A stretch of 64,000 nt of DNA, from NCBI RefSeq assembly GCF_004363245.1, contig NZ_SNYV01000016.1, positions 1-64,000 of the forward strand, written 5' to 3'. The notes beneath the pieces are model-generated. The model searched no databases and was not told where the DNA came from. It saw only the letters and a program-made list of their open reading frames with translations. Positions 35,208-43,748 of the stretch are shown here, piece after piece. The stretch's first letter is position 1. Each line of letters begins with the position of its first letter. The translations under genes and the position numbers were made by a program. Source of the DNA: Sphingobacterium yanglingense (lineage in GTDB: Bacteria > Bacteroidota > Bacteroidia > Sphingobacteriales > Sphingobacteriaceae).

Positions 35208-35624
35208 ATGAAAACAGTATTACAACGCGTCAACAACGCCGTGCATTTTGAGGCATCCAGCCCATCGTCCGCGGTCAAGATTAATATTGATGGCCCAGCA
35301 TCTATAGGTGGTGAAGAAAAAGGCGTACGCCCCATGGAATTGGTATTGATGGCATTAGGTTCATGTAGTGTATTCGATCTAACGACCATCTTACAGAAAC
35401 AACGACAAGATATTCAAGATATACGGGTAGAAGTAGAAGGAGACCGTCGAGATGAAATCCCTAATATTTTCACCAAAATCCATATTTGCTTCTACCTAAA
35501 AGGTGACATCGATGAGATTAAGGCTCAAAAAGCAGCAGAACTTGCCGTAAAGAAATACTGCTCAGTACATGATATGCTTGCAGCAGGAGGTGTGGACATC
35601 ACCTACAGTATCAAAATAAACTAA
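35208..35624 (+). CDS. OsmC-family peroxide-reducing protein
   Basis: A 138-residue OsmC/Ohr-fold protein. The two reactive cysteines are in ALGSCSVFDLTTIL (near residue 49) and AVKKYCSVHDML (near residue 121). Such proteins reduce organic peroxides as dimers in the cytoplasm. It is converged on by the DUF2157 gene, with only 16 nt between stop codons. Confidence 0.9.
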   Translation: MKTVLQRVNNAVHFEASSPSSAVKINIDGPASIGGEEKGVRPMELVLMALGSCSVFDLTTILQKQRQDIQDIRVEVEGDRRDEIPNIFTKIHICFYLKGDIDEIKAQKAAELAVKKYCSVHDMLAAGGVDITYSIKIN

Positions 35625-35661
35625 AAAAACAGAGCACTTCTCATGAGGTGCTCTGTTTTTT
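35624..35661. terminator. Shared bidirectional terminator between osmC-type and DUF2157 genes
   Basis: A perfect 14-bp stem (AAAAAACAGAGCAC with GTGCTCTGTTTTTT) with a 10-base loop. The A and T runs make it work in both directions. The right arm lies inside the last codons of the DUF2157 gene, whose stop codon is in the loop, and the left arm touches the stop codon of the osmC-type gene. Confidence 0.88.
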
Positions 35662-36687
35662 CCATATCTTTTCGGACCAACGCCCTACCAACCAAAAAGA
35701 AACGGCTAGGATTAGAAAGAAAATTGTACGATTGATATTATCCCAAAGATACTCTACAAAACGAGTGTAAAGATTCAAAAGAAAAAACACAAATCCGATA
35801 TCCCGTATCACAGCATCTTTCTTCTTTAATCCATATAACGCCAATCCCAACGAAACAATTGTCGCCAATAATCCCCAATATAAAATTTCGTATTGCCGTA
35901 TTTGAGTCCAAGCTTCAAAATCACTGTAATTTCCAAAGATAGATAGACACCATAAAGCGATCATCGTATATAGCAGACCTATGACAAAGCTAGTAGACTG
36001 GAACTCATCCAACGCTTTCCAGCGCGGCTGAATCCAAATCGAGAACATAGTAAGCAAAGCACCAAAAATAGTAAAACGCAACGGGAAGTTCATCCCCCAA
36101 AATTTCCACCCCCACTCGCTATGCAAGGCCGTCTCCGTCGCAAACCAGACACCTAATGCAACCAATGTAAATACCCAAATCAGTTTTGACTTTAATTTCA
36201 CAGCCAACACGGCATAGATTAAAATCGAAATAAAAAAGAGTATCGTAAAATAGTGCGTATTTCGATCTAAGATCTGCCCAAGAAAGCCAATACTCGCAGC
36301 TGTAGAAAAAGCCCCCGACAGCATCAGTGTTTCATTGGAAAAGGTCTTATCGGGATACCGTTTTTTATTCCGAAATCCAAGCACATAGAAAGCTGCCGCC
36401 AATCCCGCAAAGAACAGGCAGAACACAATATTTGGTGTTTCATAGAATTGCTCAACAAAGCGAACCAACATATCGTCCGCAAAAAGAGAAACGACAGAAA
36501 AAATCAACGAAGCCAATGCTACCCAGAACGCATACCGCGCCAGAACTTTCCATTCAAAGCTACGTTCATCCATATTTTCTTGCAATTCCTGCACTTTATC
36601 TGCATCAAGCAGCTTCTGCTCATACCAGTGCTGCAACGCCTGATCTACAACTTCTTTCTCTTGCTTACTTAAATCTAGTTTCTTCAC
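35641..36687 (-). CDS. DUF2157-like polytopic membrane protein
   Basis: A 348-residue protein with a charged N-terminal helical part (residues 1-45) and about nine transmembrane helices. The N-terminal domain and membrane pattern resemble the DUF2157 family. Function is unknown. It is divergent from uvrA. The 3' end is within the shared terminator. Confidence 0.7.
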   Translation of the reverse strand: MKKLDLSKQEKEVVDQALQHWYEQKLLDADKVQELQENMDERSFEWKVLARYAFWVALASLIFSVVSLFADDMLVRFVEQFYETPNIVFCLFFAGLAAAFYVLGFRNKKRYPDKTFSNETLMLSGAFSTAASIGFLGQILDRNTHYFTILFFISILIYAVLAVKLKSKLIWVFTLVALGVWFATETALHSEWGWKFWGMNFPLRFTIFGALLTMFSIWIQPRWKALDEFQSTSFVIGLLYTMIALWCLSIFGNYSDFEAWTQIRQYEILYWGLLATIVSLGLALYGLKKKDAVIRDIGFVFFLLNLYTRFVEYLWDNINRTIFFLILAVSFWLVGRWSEKIWKKQSTS

Positions 36688-36724
36688 AAATTCCCCGGTT
36701 TAATTGGTACAATTTACAAATAAA

Positions 36725-36739
36725 AGCATTATTAATGCT
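36725..36739. promoter_or_regulatory. Palindrome between the DUF2157 gene and uvrA
   Basis: AGCATT-ATT-AATGCT, a perfect 6-bp inverted repeat with a 3-base centre in the 137-bp divergent spacer. It could be a regulator site for either gene. No known operator is recognised. Confidence 0.35.
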
Positions 36740-36792
36740 AAAAAAGCTAAACTCCACCGAAGTCCTTTCTATAAAGTCCAATTAATATTCAG

Positions 36793-36800
36793 TAACTTTG
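36793..36800 (+). promoter_or_regulatory. Possible -7 promoter box of uvrA
   Basis: TAACTTTG matches TAnnTTTG and ends 24 nt before the uvrA ATG. The -33 region is weak (TTTC, 23 bp upstream). Confidence 0.4.
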
Positions 36801-36824
36801 CAAGTTGCAAAAACTTAACGTTCC

Positions 36825-39677
36825 ATGTCAAAAACAAAAGCAGTAGATTTAGGAGATCAGAATGAAGTTGAGGTATTTGGTGCCCGTGTACACAATCTCA
36901 AAAACATAGACATCTCATTCCCACGAAACGAACTAGTAGTGATTACCGGACTAAGCGGTTCAGGCAAATCCTCTTTAGCTTTTGATACGATATATGCCGA
37001 AGGGCAACGTCGCTATATGGAGACGTTTTCTGCCTATAGCCGTCAGTTTCTAGGCGGTATGGAACGTCCCGATGTCGACAAGATATCGGGATTAAGTCCA
37101 GTAATCTCGATCGAGCAAAAAACAACGAGCAAAAACCCGAGATCCACGGTAGGAACGATTACCGAGATATACGATTTCTTACGTCTATTATACGCCAGAG
37201 CGAGTGAAGCCTTCTCTTTCGTAAGTGGCAAACGTATGCAACGTATGTCTGAAGACCAGATTGTAGACCGGATCCTAGAAGATTTTGACAAAGAAGCTAT
37301 TTACATTTTAGCACCGATTGTCAAAGGGCGCAAAGGACATTACAGAGAGTTATTTGAACAAATCCGGAAACAGGGATATACCAAAGTACGTGTCGATGGG
37401 GAGTTGCTAGAATTAGTACCCAAGATGCAGGTTGACCGCTACAAAATCCACGACATCGAAATCGTTGTCGACCGTTTGATGGTCGAAGAGCAGGATCGCA
37501 AACGCCTATACACCTCAGTATTACAGGCGATGAAAGCTGCCAAAGGTATTATCAAGATAGCAAATAAAGAAAACACAAAAGAGCAGTTCTTCAGCCGTTA
37601 CCTTATGGATGCGGAATCGGGTATATCCTACGATGAACCGCAACCCAATACGTTCTCTTTCAACTCTCCCTATGGAGCATGTCCTAAATGTGATGGCTTG
37701 GGTTATATATTCGAAATCGACAAGAATACGGTCATTCCAGACCGTAAACTCAGCATACAAAAAGGAGCCATTATACCACTAGGACCTGTAAGGGAATCTT
37801 GGAACTTCGCCGTGTTAAAAGCTGTTGCACAACGATTTGATTTTACACTGGCCACTCCTGTTGAAAAACTGACAGAAGAACAGATTGACACACTGCTATT
37901 CGGTGCGGAAGAACCTATTTCCCTGACTGTATCTTATGGTTCATACGGTGCTCGGGAGTATAAAGTAAGTTTCTCTGGTATATTCAAAATGCTTGAAGAA
38001 TACACCGGAAAGACCAGCGACGACGCTCCTGCCTTGGAGGATTACAGAACCAAAGTCTGCTGCCCTAGCTGCCAAGGAGCACGACTAAAACAGGAGTCAC
38101 TTCATTTTAGAATTGACAATAAAAATATCAGCGAGCTCGCTGCGATGGATATTTCTTCTTTAATGAACTGGCTTGAGAATATCGAAGAACGCATTGACGA
38201 ACGTCAAAAGATAATCGCTGTAGAAATCCTTAAGGAAATACGTACCCGTTTGGGATTCTTACTGGACGTCGGCCTAAACTATCTCAGCCTAGACCGTTCT
38301 TCCAAAACATTGTCTGGAGGGGAAGCCCAACGTATACGCCTAGCTACACAGATAGGTTCACAATTGGTCAATGTATTGTATATACTGGATGAGCCTAGTA
38401 TCGGTCTTCACCAAAGGGACAATGAGCGTTTGATTAACTCCTTAAAAAATCTACGCGATATTGGCAATTCGGTTTTGGTTGTCGAACATGATAAAGACAT
38501 GATACTGCACGCAGATTATGTCATAGACATGGGACCGGCAGCAGGCATTCATGGTGGCCAGGTCGTAGCCGAGGGTACACCAAAACAGATCCTAAAAGCC
38601 AACTCACTAACTGCCGATTACTTAAATGGCAAAAAGGAAGTTCAAATTCCTACTAAACGCCGGGATGGAAATGGTCATACCTTATCCTTGAAAGGAGCGA
38701 CGGGGAATAACCTAAAGAATGTCTCTGTAGACTTCCCTTTGGGCAAATTGATATTGGTAACCGGCGTATCGGGTTCTGGCAAGTCCAGTTTGATCACAGG
38801 TACTCTCTACCCTATCCTCAACAAACACTTCTTTAGAGCCAAAGCCACACCTATGCCTTACAAAAGTATAGAGGGCTTGGAACATATAGACAAGGTCATC
38901 GAAATAGATCAGAGCCCTATTGGCCGTACTCCCCGATCTAACCCCTCAACCTACACAGGAGTCTTTTCGGATATCCGCACATTATTTGTACAGCTACCTG
39001 AGGCAAAGATCAGAGGTTATAAACCCGGGCAGTTTTCATTCAATGTCAAAGGTGGACGCTGTGAGACCTGTCAAGGTGCAGGCATGAAAATCATCGAGAT
39101 GAACTTTCTCCCCGATGTACAGGTACCTTGTGAAACCTGCCATGGCAAACGCTACAACCGGGAGACTCTAGAGGTCAGGTATAAAGGCAAATCGATCTCC
39201 GACGTTCTAGATATGAGTATACACGATGCTGTAGCTTTCTTTGAGCATATTCCATCGATACACCGTAAGATAAAAACCTTGGAAGATGTTGGGCTGGGCT
39301 ACATCACCTTAGGCCAGTCTTCAACTACACTTTCTGGTGGAGAAGCACAGCGGGTCAAACTTGCCACTGAACTTTCTAAAAAAGACACCGGAAATACCTT
39401 TTACATCCTGGATGAACCGACCACAGGTCTCCATTTTGAAGATGTCAATGTCCTTTTAGGGGTTATTAACAGACTCGTAGACCGTGGCAATAGCGTATTG
39501 ATTATTGAGCATAACCTCGATGTCATCAAAACGGCCGATTGGGTTATTGATATGGGGCCTGAAGGTGGAAAAGAAGGCGGGAAATTAATGTTTGCAGGAC
39601 TACCTGAAGATTTAATCAAGCAGAAGAAAAGCGAAACAGGGCGCTTCTTAAAAGAGGAAATGACCGGCCGTCAATAA
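36825..39677 (+). CDS. uvrA: Excinuclease ABC subunit A
   Basis: A 950-residue ATPase that finds bulky DNA damage with UvrB. Two ABC modules are present: Walker A at residues about 43 (GLSGSGKSS) and 646 (GVSGSGKSS), signatures LSGGEAQRIRLATQIGS (about 497) and LSGGEAQRVKLATELSKK (about 840), Walker B ILDEP in each. The C-terminal zinc finger is complete (CETCQGAG ... CETCHGKR). In the first zinc module only the CPKC pair is seen: the segment that in E. coli contains the other CxxC reads LMDAESGIS, so that zinc site looks lost. Other motifs are intact. Confidence 0.97.
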   Translation: MSKTKAVDLGDQNEVEVFGARVHNLKNIDISFPRNELVVITGLSGSGKSSLAFDTIYAEGQRRYMETFSAYSRQFLGGMERPDVDKISGLSPVISIEQKTTSKNPRSTVGTITEIYDFLRLLYARASEAFSFVSGKRMQRMSEDQIVDRILEDFDKEAIYILAPIVKGRKGHYRELFEQIRKQGYTKVRVDGELLELVPKMQVDRYKIHDIEIVVDRLMVEEQDRKRLYTSVLQAMKAAKGIIKIANKENTKEQFFSRYLMDAESGISYDEPQPNTFSFNSPYGACPKCDGLGYIFEIDKNTVIPDRKLSIQKGAIIPLGPVRESWNFAVLKAVAQRFDFTLATPVEKLTEEQIDTLLFGAEEPISLTVSYGSYGAREYKVSFSGIFKMLEEYTGKTSDDAPALEDYRTKVCCPSCQGARLKQESLHFRIDNKNISELAAMDISSLMNWLENIEERIDERQKIIAVEILKEIRTRLGFLLDVGLNYLSLDRSSKTLSGGEAQRIRLATQIGSQLVNVLYILDEPSIGLHQRDNERLINSLKNLRDIGNSVLVVEHDKDMILHADYVIDMGPAAGIHGGQVVAEGTPKQILKANSLTADYLNGKKEVQIPTKRRDGNGHTLSLKGATGNNLKNVSVDFPLGKLILVTGVSGSGKSSLITGTLYPILNKHFFRAKATPMPYKSIEGLEHIDKVIEIDQSPIGRTPRSNPSTYTGVFSDIRTLFVQLPEAKIRGYKPGQFSFNVKGGRCETCQGAGMKIIEMNFLPDVQVPCETCHGKRYNRETLEVRYKGKSISDVLDMSIHDAVAFFEHIPSIHRKIKTLEDVGLGYITLGQSSTTLSGGEAQRVKLATELSKKDTGNTFYILDEPTTGLHFEDVNVLLGVINRLVDRGNSVLIIEHNLDVIKTADWVIDMGPEGGKEGGKLMFAGLPEDLIKQKKSETGRFLKEEMTGRQ

Positions 39678-39680
39678 TCT

Positions 39681-40418
39681 ATGGAAAATGAGGTGAACCA
39701 AACGGGGAGAAAAAATATTTATGACCCACAATTTGTAAAGAATCTGTTCAATACCATGTCAGGTTCTTACGAGAGGATGAATTATATCACTTCTTTTGGC
39801 TTTTCCATCCGCTGGCGAAAACAATTTCTCAGAAAACTAACTCCTTCAACGGAAAAACTAAATGTCCTTGACTTGCTATCTGGCCTGGGAGAGAATTGGA
39901 GCTACTTAAAAAAGCACTTTCCCCAGTCTAATTTTCATGCTCTGGATTTTTCAGAGGCCATGCTTTCGAAATCTATGCCCAAAGGAGAGCGTATATTTGG
40001 CAAACAGTTGACCCTATTCTCGGACGATGTATTGAATAATAGTCTATCATCGTCCCACTATGATATCGTGACCTGCGCCTATGGTCTCAAGACCTTCAAT
40101 AACAGCCAGCTAGACATACTCGCCCGAGAGCTCAGTAGGATACTCAGATCCAATGGTCGATTTACATTTATTGAAGTATCCGTCCCCAAATCCCCGATAC
40201 TGGCTTTTTTTTACGGACTATACCTAGGGCATATTATTCCAGTCTTAGGAAAGCTATTCCTAGGAAATCCATCAGATTATAAAATGCTATGGATTTACAC
40301 CAAGAGCTTCCAAAATACCCAGCAGATTCAAGAAATCTTTAGTCGATATAATCTGGAATTAGAGATAGACTCCTATTTTTTTGGCTGTGCCACCGGTATA
40401 CATGGTTTTAAGAAGTGA
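39681..40418 (+). CDS. UbiE/MenG-like SAM-dependent methyltransferase
   Basis: A 245-residue class I methyltransferase. The SAM-binding motif is VLDLLSGLGENW (residues about 62-73), followed by FHALDFSEAML and YDIVTCAYGLKTF. The N-terminal FNTMSGSYERMNYITSFG and the later GNPSDYKMLW resemble the UbiE/MenG quinone methyltransferases, but the similarity is partial. A role in quinone or other lipid methylation is possible. It starts 3 nt after uvrA and its last 11 nt overlap folC on the other strand. Confidence 0.75.
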   Translation: MENEVNQTGRKNIYDPQFVKNLFNTMSGSYERMNYITSFGFSIRWRKQFLRKLTPSTEKLNVLDLLSGLGENWSYLKKHFPQSNFHALDFSEAMLSKSMPKGERIFGKQLTLFSDDVLNNSLSSSHYDIVTCAYGLKTFNNSQLDILARELSRILRSNGRFTFIEVSVPKSPILAFFYGLYLGHIIPVLGKLFLGNPSDYKMLWIYTKSFQNTQQIQEIFSRYNLELEIDSYFFGCATGIHGFKK

Positions 40419-41706
40419 TACTACTCAATACCTCCGCAACAACAAAATTAGAACCTCCGACAAATATTAAATCTCCAGCTTGATAAGCGTCTTTAGCCAC
40501 CGCTAGCGCATTGACTACAGTACCACACTCCTGCCCTTTCAAACCATAAGTAGAAGCCTTCGCAGCCAACTCCATAGCACTCATCGCTCTGGGCATATCA
40601 GGGTTAGAAAAATAATAGATCGCATCCTTCGGCAGATACGGCAACATATGATCCAAGTCCTTATCTTTCATGGCGCCGATCACGATATGCAACTGCTTGA
40701 AATGGACCTCTGCCAAATTTTTAATCACTTCTTTAATACCGTCTTCGTTATGCCCTGTATCACATATGATCAGTGGATCTGTAGATATCGTCTGCCAGCG
40801 TCCTTGGAGACCTGTTCGCGCCTGTACCTGAGCCAATCCTTCCTTCAGCCTATCTTCAGGAATCTCATAGCCCAAACCCCGAAGTTGCTCCACTACCGCA
40901 AGTACCCCTAGCACGTTCTTCAACTGATAGGAACCCGTCAAATCCAAGTCGTAAACGTTTTTAGTAGCATCGGACAACACCTCTACCTCTTGCAGTAGAT
41001 CCGTCTTACTAATACGCTCAGCCTTAAAGACCTGATCGGCAAAAATCAATGGAGCATTGCACGCTATCGCTCTGTCTATAAAAACCGGAGCGGTTACAGG
41101 GTGTGTTTCTGAAATAACAATAGGGGTATTTGATTTGATAATTCCCGCTTTCTCGATTGCGATCTCCGTTAAGGTATCCCCCAGTAGATTCATATGGTCC
41201 ATCCCGATATTCGTAATCAAGGCTACATCGGGATGAATTATATTCGTGCTATCCAAGCGCCCTCCCAGCCCTACTTCAATAATCGCTACGTCGACCTGTT
41301 GTGTAGCAAAGTAATCAAAGGCCATCGCTACAGTAGCTTCAAAAAAAGAAGGCTGTACCTCTTCAATCAGTTCCTTTTGCCTATTTACATAATCTACGAC
41401 AAATTGAGCATCGATCTGCCGTCCATCAATACGGATACGTTCTCGAAAATCAAGTAAATGGGGGGAGGTGTATAGCCCCGTACGATAGCCCGAGGCACTC
41501 AATATAGAAGCCAGCATGTGGGATGAAGATCCCTTACCATTTGTCCCTCCTACATGTATCGTTTTATAACTATTTTGCGGATTGCCAATCGCATCACATA
41601 AGGCGATGGTACGGTCCAAATCCTTTTTATATGCCGAAGCACCATCTCTTGTAAACATAGGCAATCGACTATATAAGTAGTCGATTGCCTCTGTATAAGT
41701 ATACAT
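40408..41706 (-). CDS. folC: Folylpolyglutamate synthase / dihydrofolate synthase
   Basis: A 432-residue Mur-ligase-fold enzyme that adds glutamate to dihydropteroate and to tetrahydrofolate. The P-loop VGGTNGKGSSSHML (near residue 53), the magnesium-binding IEVGLGGRLDSTN, and INIGMDHMNLLG-type switch (TNIGMDHMNLLG near residue 165) are present. It is the last gene of the minus-strand TonB run, 9 nt after the TonB gene. Confidence 0.96.
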   Translation of the reverse strand: MYTYTEAIDYLYSRLPMFTRDGASAYKKDLDRTIALCDAIGNPQNSYKTIHVGGTNGKGSSSHMLASILSASGYRTGLYTSPHLLDFRERIRIDGRQIDAQFVVDYVNRQKELIEEVQPSFFEATVAMAFDYFATQQVDVAIIEVGLGGRLDSTNIIHPDVALITNIGMDHMNLLGDTLTEIAIEKAGIIKSNTPIVISETHPVTAPVFIDRAIACNAPLIFADQVFKAERISKTDLLQEVEVLSDATKNVYDLDLTGSYQLKNVLGVLAVVEQLRGLGYEIPEDRLKEGLAQVQARTGLQGRWQTISTDPLIICDTGHNEDGIKEVIKNLAEVHFKQLHIVIGAMKDKDLDHMLPYLPKDAIYYFSNPDMPRAMSAMELAAKASTYGLKGQECGTVVNALAVAKDAYQAGDLIFVGGSNFVVAEVLSSITS

Positions 41707-41715
41707 AAGTGATTC

Positions 41716-42540
41716 TTATCTTAATTTAAAATTGAATTTGATAATCCCGGTTTGACTATCTGGAGCATTATCAATCTGGTTCAATCGCGCTCCCCTTACA
41801 GCCCGTTCACACTTAGACCAAAGTTCACCATCGGATATAGTCGTCCCTTTAGCTCCTGCGCGGGCATAGGTAATCACCCCATTCTTATCCACTTTGAACT
41901 CCACCGCCACTATACCTGCCTGCTGTCCTTTATCATCTATTTTGGGTGCTACCGTAAACTTACGGTTCGCCAATGAAATCATAGCATTACCGAATCCCGA
42001 ACCACCTTCGCCATAGTTTGACGCAAGAGGGTCACCGAGATTAGATCCTTGGTTTCCAGCAGTACTGCCTGTTCCATCTCCGGCCCCGCTGCCATTATTC
42101 TTTTTACCTTTATATAAGGCATTCGAATTGACTGCAGGTGTACTGGTTTTCGTTTCTTTTGTGGTCTCTGCCGCAGGAGTTTTGACAGCCTTCTCCGCTT
42201 TAGCAACGGCAGGCGCATCTTCCATATCCTGTGTAGCTACAGTTTTATCAGCTACCTGTTGTGTGGGCGTTGGCGTAGGCGTCTCCGTAGGGACGATCCG
42301 ATCAGGTTGTACATTATTTGCATTTTCATCCATCGAGGGTTCTTCCACGTTCATATAATCATCCCCCATACCCTCTTCAGACGTACCATAATTGACCACA
42401 ATTCCACCCATACCAAATTCCGGAATCTCAGGTTGTCCAAACACAACAAAGAAACCAATCACCCCCAATACAACCATTACTAGCGCGGAATAACCCAACG
42501 CTTTAGGCATATTATTTTCTTCTTTAAGATGGTAGTACAT
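41716..42540 (-). CDS. TonB-like energy-transducing protein
   Basis: A 274-residue protein with a short cytoplasmic N-terminus, one transmembrane helix (about residues 14-34), a long Pro/Thr/Glu-rich periplasmic linker (including TPTPTPTQQ), a Gly/Ser-rich part and a C-terminal domain (VEFKVDKNGVITYARAGAKG). It spans the periplasm and passes energy from ExbB/ExbD to outer-membrane receptors. It follows exbD by 45 nt. The start EENNMPKALGYS is like other Bacteroidota TonB-type proteins, so the first ATG is kept. Confidence 0.88.
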   Translation of the reverse strand: MYYHLKEENNMPKALGYSALVMVVLGVIGFFVVFGQPEIPEFGMGGIVVNYGTSEEGMGDDYMNVEEPSMDENANNVQPDRIVPTETPTPTPTQQVADKTVATQDMEDAPAVAKAEKAVKTPAAETTKETKTSTPAVNSNALYKGKKNNGSGAGDGTGSTAGNQGSNLGDPLASNYGEGGSGFGNAMISLANRKFTVAPKIDDKGQQAGIVAVEFKVDKNGVITYARAGAKGTTISDGELWSKCERAVRGARLNQIDNAPDSQTGIIKFNFKLR

Positions 42541-42585
42541 TTGTCAATATTATCTTAAATGAGCCCGCTAAGCTCGGTTAAAAGT

Positions 42586-42993
42586 TTAATCCTTTTTCGG
42601 CTCCGTTGCTAAAACCAACTTTATCTTCAATCTGTTGGCAACATCCATGACCGAGATTACATTCTGAATAGGCACCGTACTGTCTGCGTACAGCATAATC
42701 GTGACCTCTTCTCCAGAATTCATCTGCGATTGTAGAGCCTGTTCTAATGCCTCATAAGGGACCACAGCTTTATCCACGTGATAAGCAAGATCACTGGTTA
42801 TCGAAACTGTAATCGTCTTTTTAGCTACCGACTGCTCACCGGCGCTCGACTTGGGCAACAACAGCTTTACGACCTGAGGATTTGCCACTGCGGATGCCAA
42901 TAGAAAGAACAACATCAGAAAGAACATGATGTCATTCAAAGCCGCGGTATGAACCTCAGCCGTTGGCTTTCCTCGTCTATTTCTTAAATTCAT
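42586..42993 (-). CDS. exbD: ExbD/TolR-family biopolymer transport protein
   Basis: A 135-residue protein with one N-terminal transmembrane helix carrying the key Asp (TAALNDIMFFLMLFFLLAS, Asp21). The periplasmic domain follows (about residues 60-135). With ExbB it forms the proton-driven motor that powers TonB. It lies 18 nt after exbB and 45 nt before the TonB gene. Confidence 0.94.
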   Translation of the reverse strand: MNLRNRRGKPTAEVHTAALNDIMFFLMLFFLLASAVANPQVVKLLLPKSSAGEQSVAKKTITVSITSDLAYHVDKAVVPYEALEQALQSQMNSGEEVTIMLYADSTVPIQNVISVMDVANRLKIKLVLATEPKKD

Positions 42994-43011
42994 ATTTGCA
43001 AAAGTAATAAG

Positions 43012-43713
43012 TTAGACCCCTGGCTCATCCAATAAATCAATGAACTCAACAGCTTCCGTTTCCATTTTCAAAATAAGGCGTTCGACCATCATATTCAAAA
43101 TATGGTAACCTATATAAGCCAAGATACCAATTGTCAAACCTGATGCCGAAGCGATCATCTTCACATATAGACCTCCCGATACGGAACCGATATCAATACC
43201 GCCAGCGATTTCTACGTCACGAAAGATCTGGATAACCCCAAATATCGTCCCCACGAAACCAAGCATAGGTGCGATACCCGCAATGATTCCCAAGATATTA
43301 ATATTTTTTTCCAAGCGGGACACTTCAAGCTTACCTGCATTTTCAATTGCAGCTTCAATATCCTTAATAGGACGTCCAACCCTTGTCAAACCTTTTTGCA
43401 GCATACGTGCTAGCGCTGAATTGCTAGAACGACAAACCGCTATAGCCGAATCCAATTTACCAGAGAGTACGTTGCTTTTAATCTGTGCCATCAATCCGCC
43501 ATCTGCCTTAGATGCATTACGAATCGTAATATAACGTTCGATAAAAATAACTAACCCCAAGAAAAACAATAAAAGAATAGGGATCATGATCCAACCACCT
43601 TTCATCATAAGCTGAAGCAAGTTCAGATTGTCCTGTGGAGCGGCTAACTGTATCGATTGCTGTTGTACCTGGTTGAGGGTATCTACGGGTAGAGTGCTTT
43701 GTAATAATGACAT
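43012..43713 (-). CDS. exbB: MotA/TolQ/ExbB-family proton channel
   Basis: A 233-residue protein with three transmembrane helices, at about residues 40-60, 134-158 and 178-202. The first is followed by FIERYITIRNA, and the last two are linked by IFGVIQIFRDVEIAGGID, typical for the family. It forms the proton channel for the TonB complex. It lies 35 nt after the HU/SPOR gene and 18 nt before exbD. Confidence 0.94.
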   Translation of the reverse strand: MSLLQSTLPVDTLNQVQQQSIQLAAPQDNLNLLQLMMKGGWIMIPILLLFFLGLVIFIERYITIRNASKADGGLMAQIKSNVLSGKLDSAIAVCRSSNSALARMLQKGLTRVGRPIKDIEAAIENAGKLEVSRLEKNINILGIIAGIAPMLGFVGTIFGVIQIFRDVEIAGGIDIGSVSGGLYVKMIASASGLTIGILAYIGYHILNMMVERLILKMETEAVEFIDLLDEPGV

Positions 43714-43748
43714 AGCGTTAAAAAATATTTATTTTGGTTTATGTTTTT

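Noticed and set aside
36327..36785. A 152-codon plus-strand ORF opposite the DUF2157 gene
   Set aside because: It is a reverse-strand shadow of the membrane protein gene and lacks any recognisable feature.
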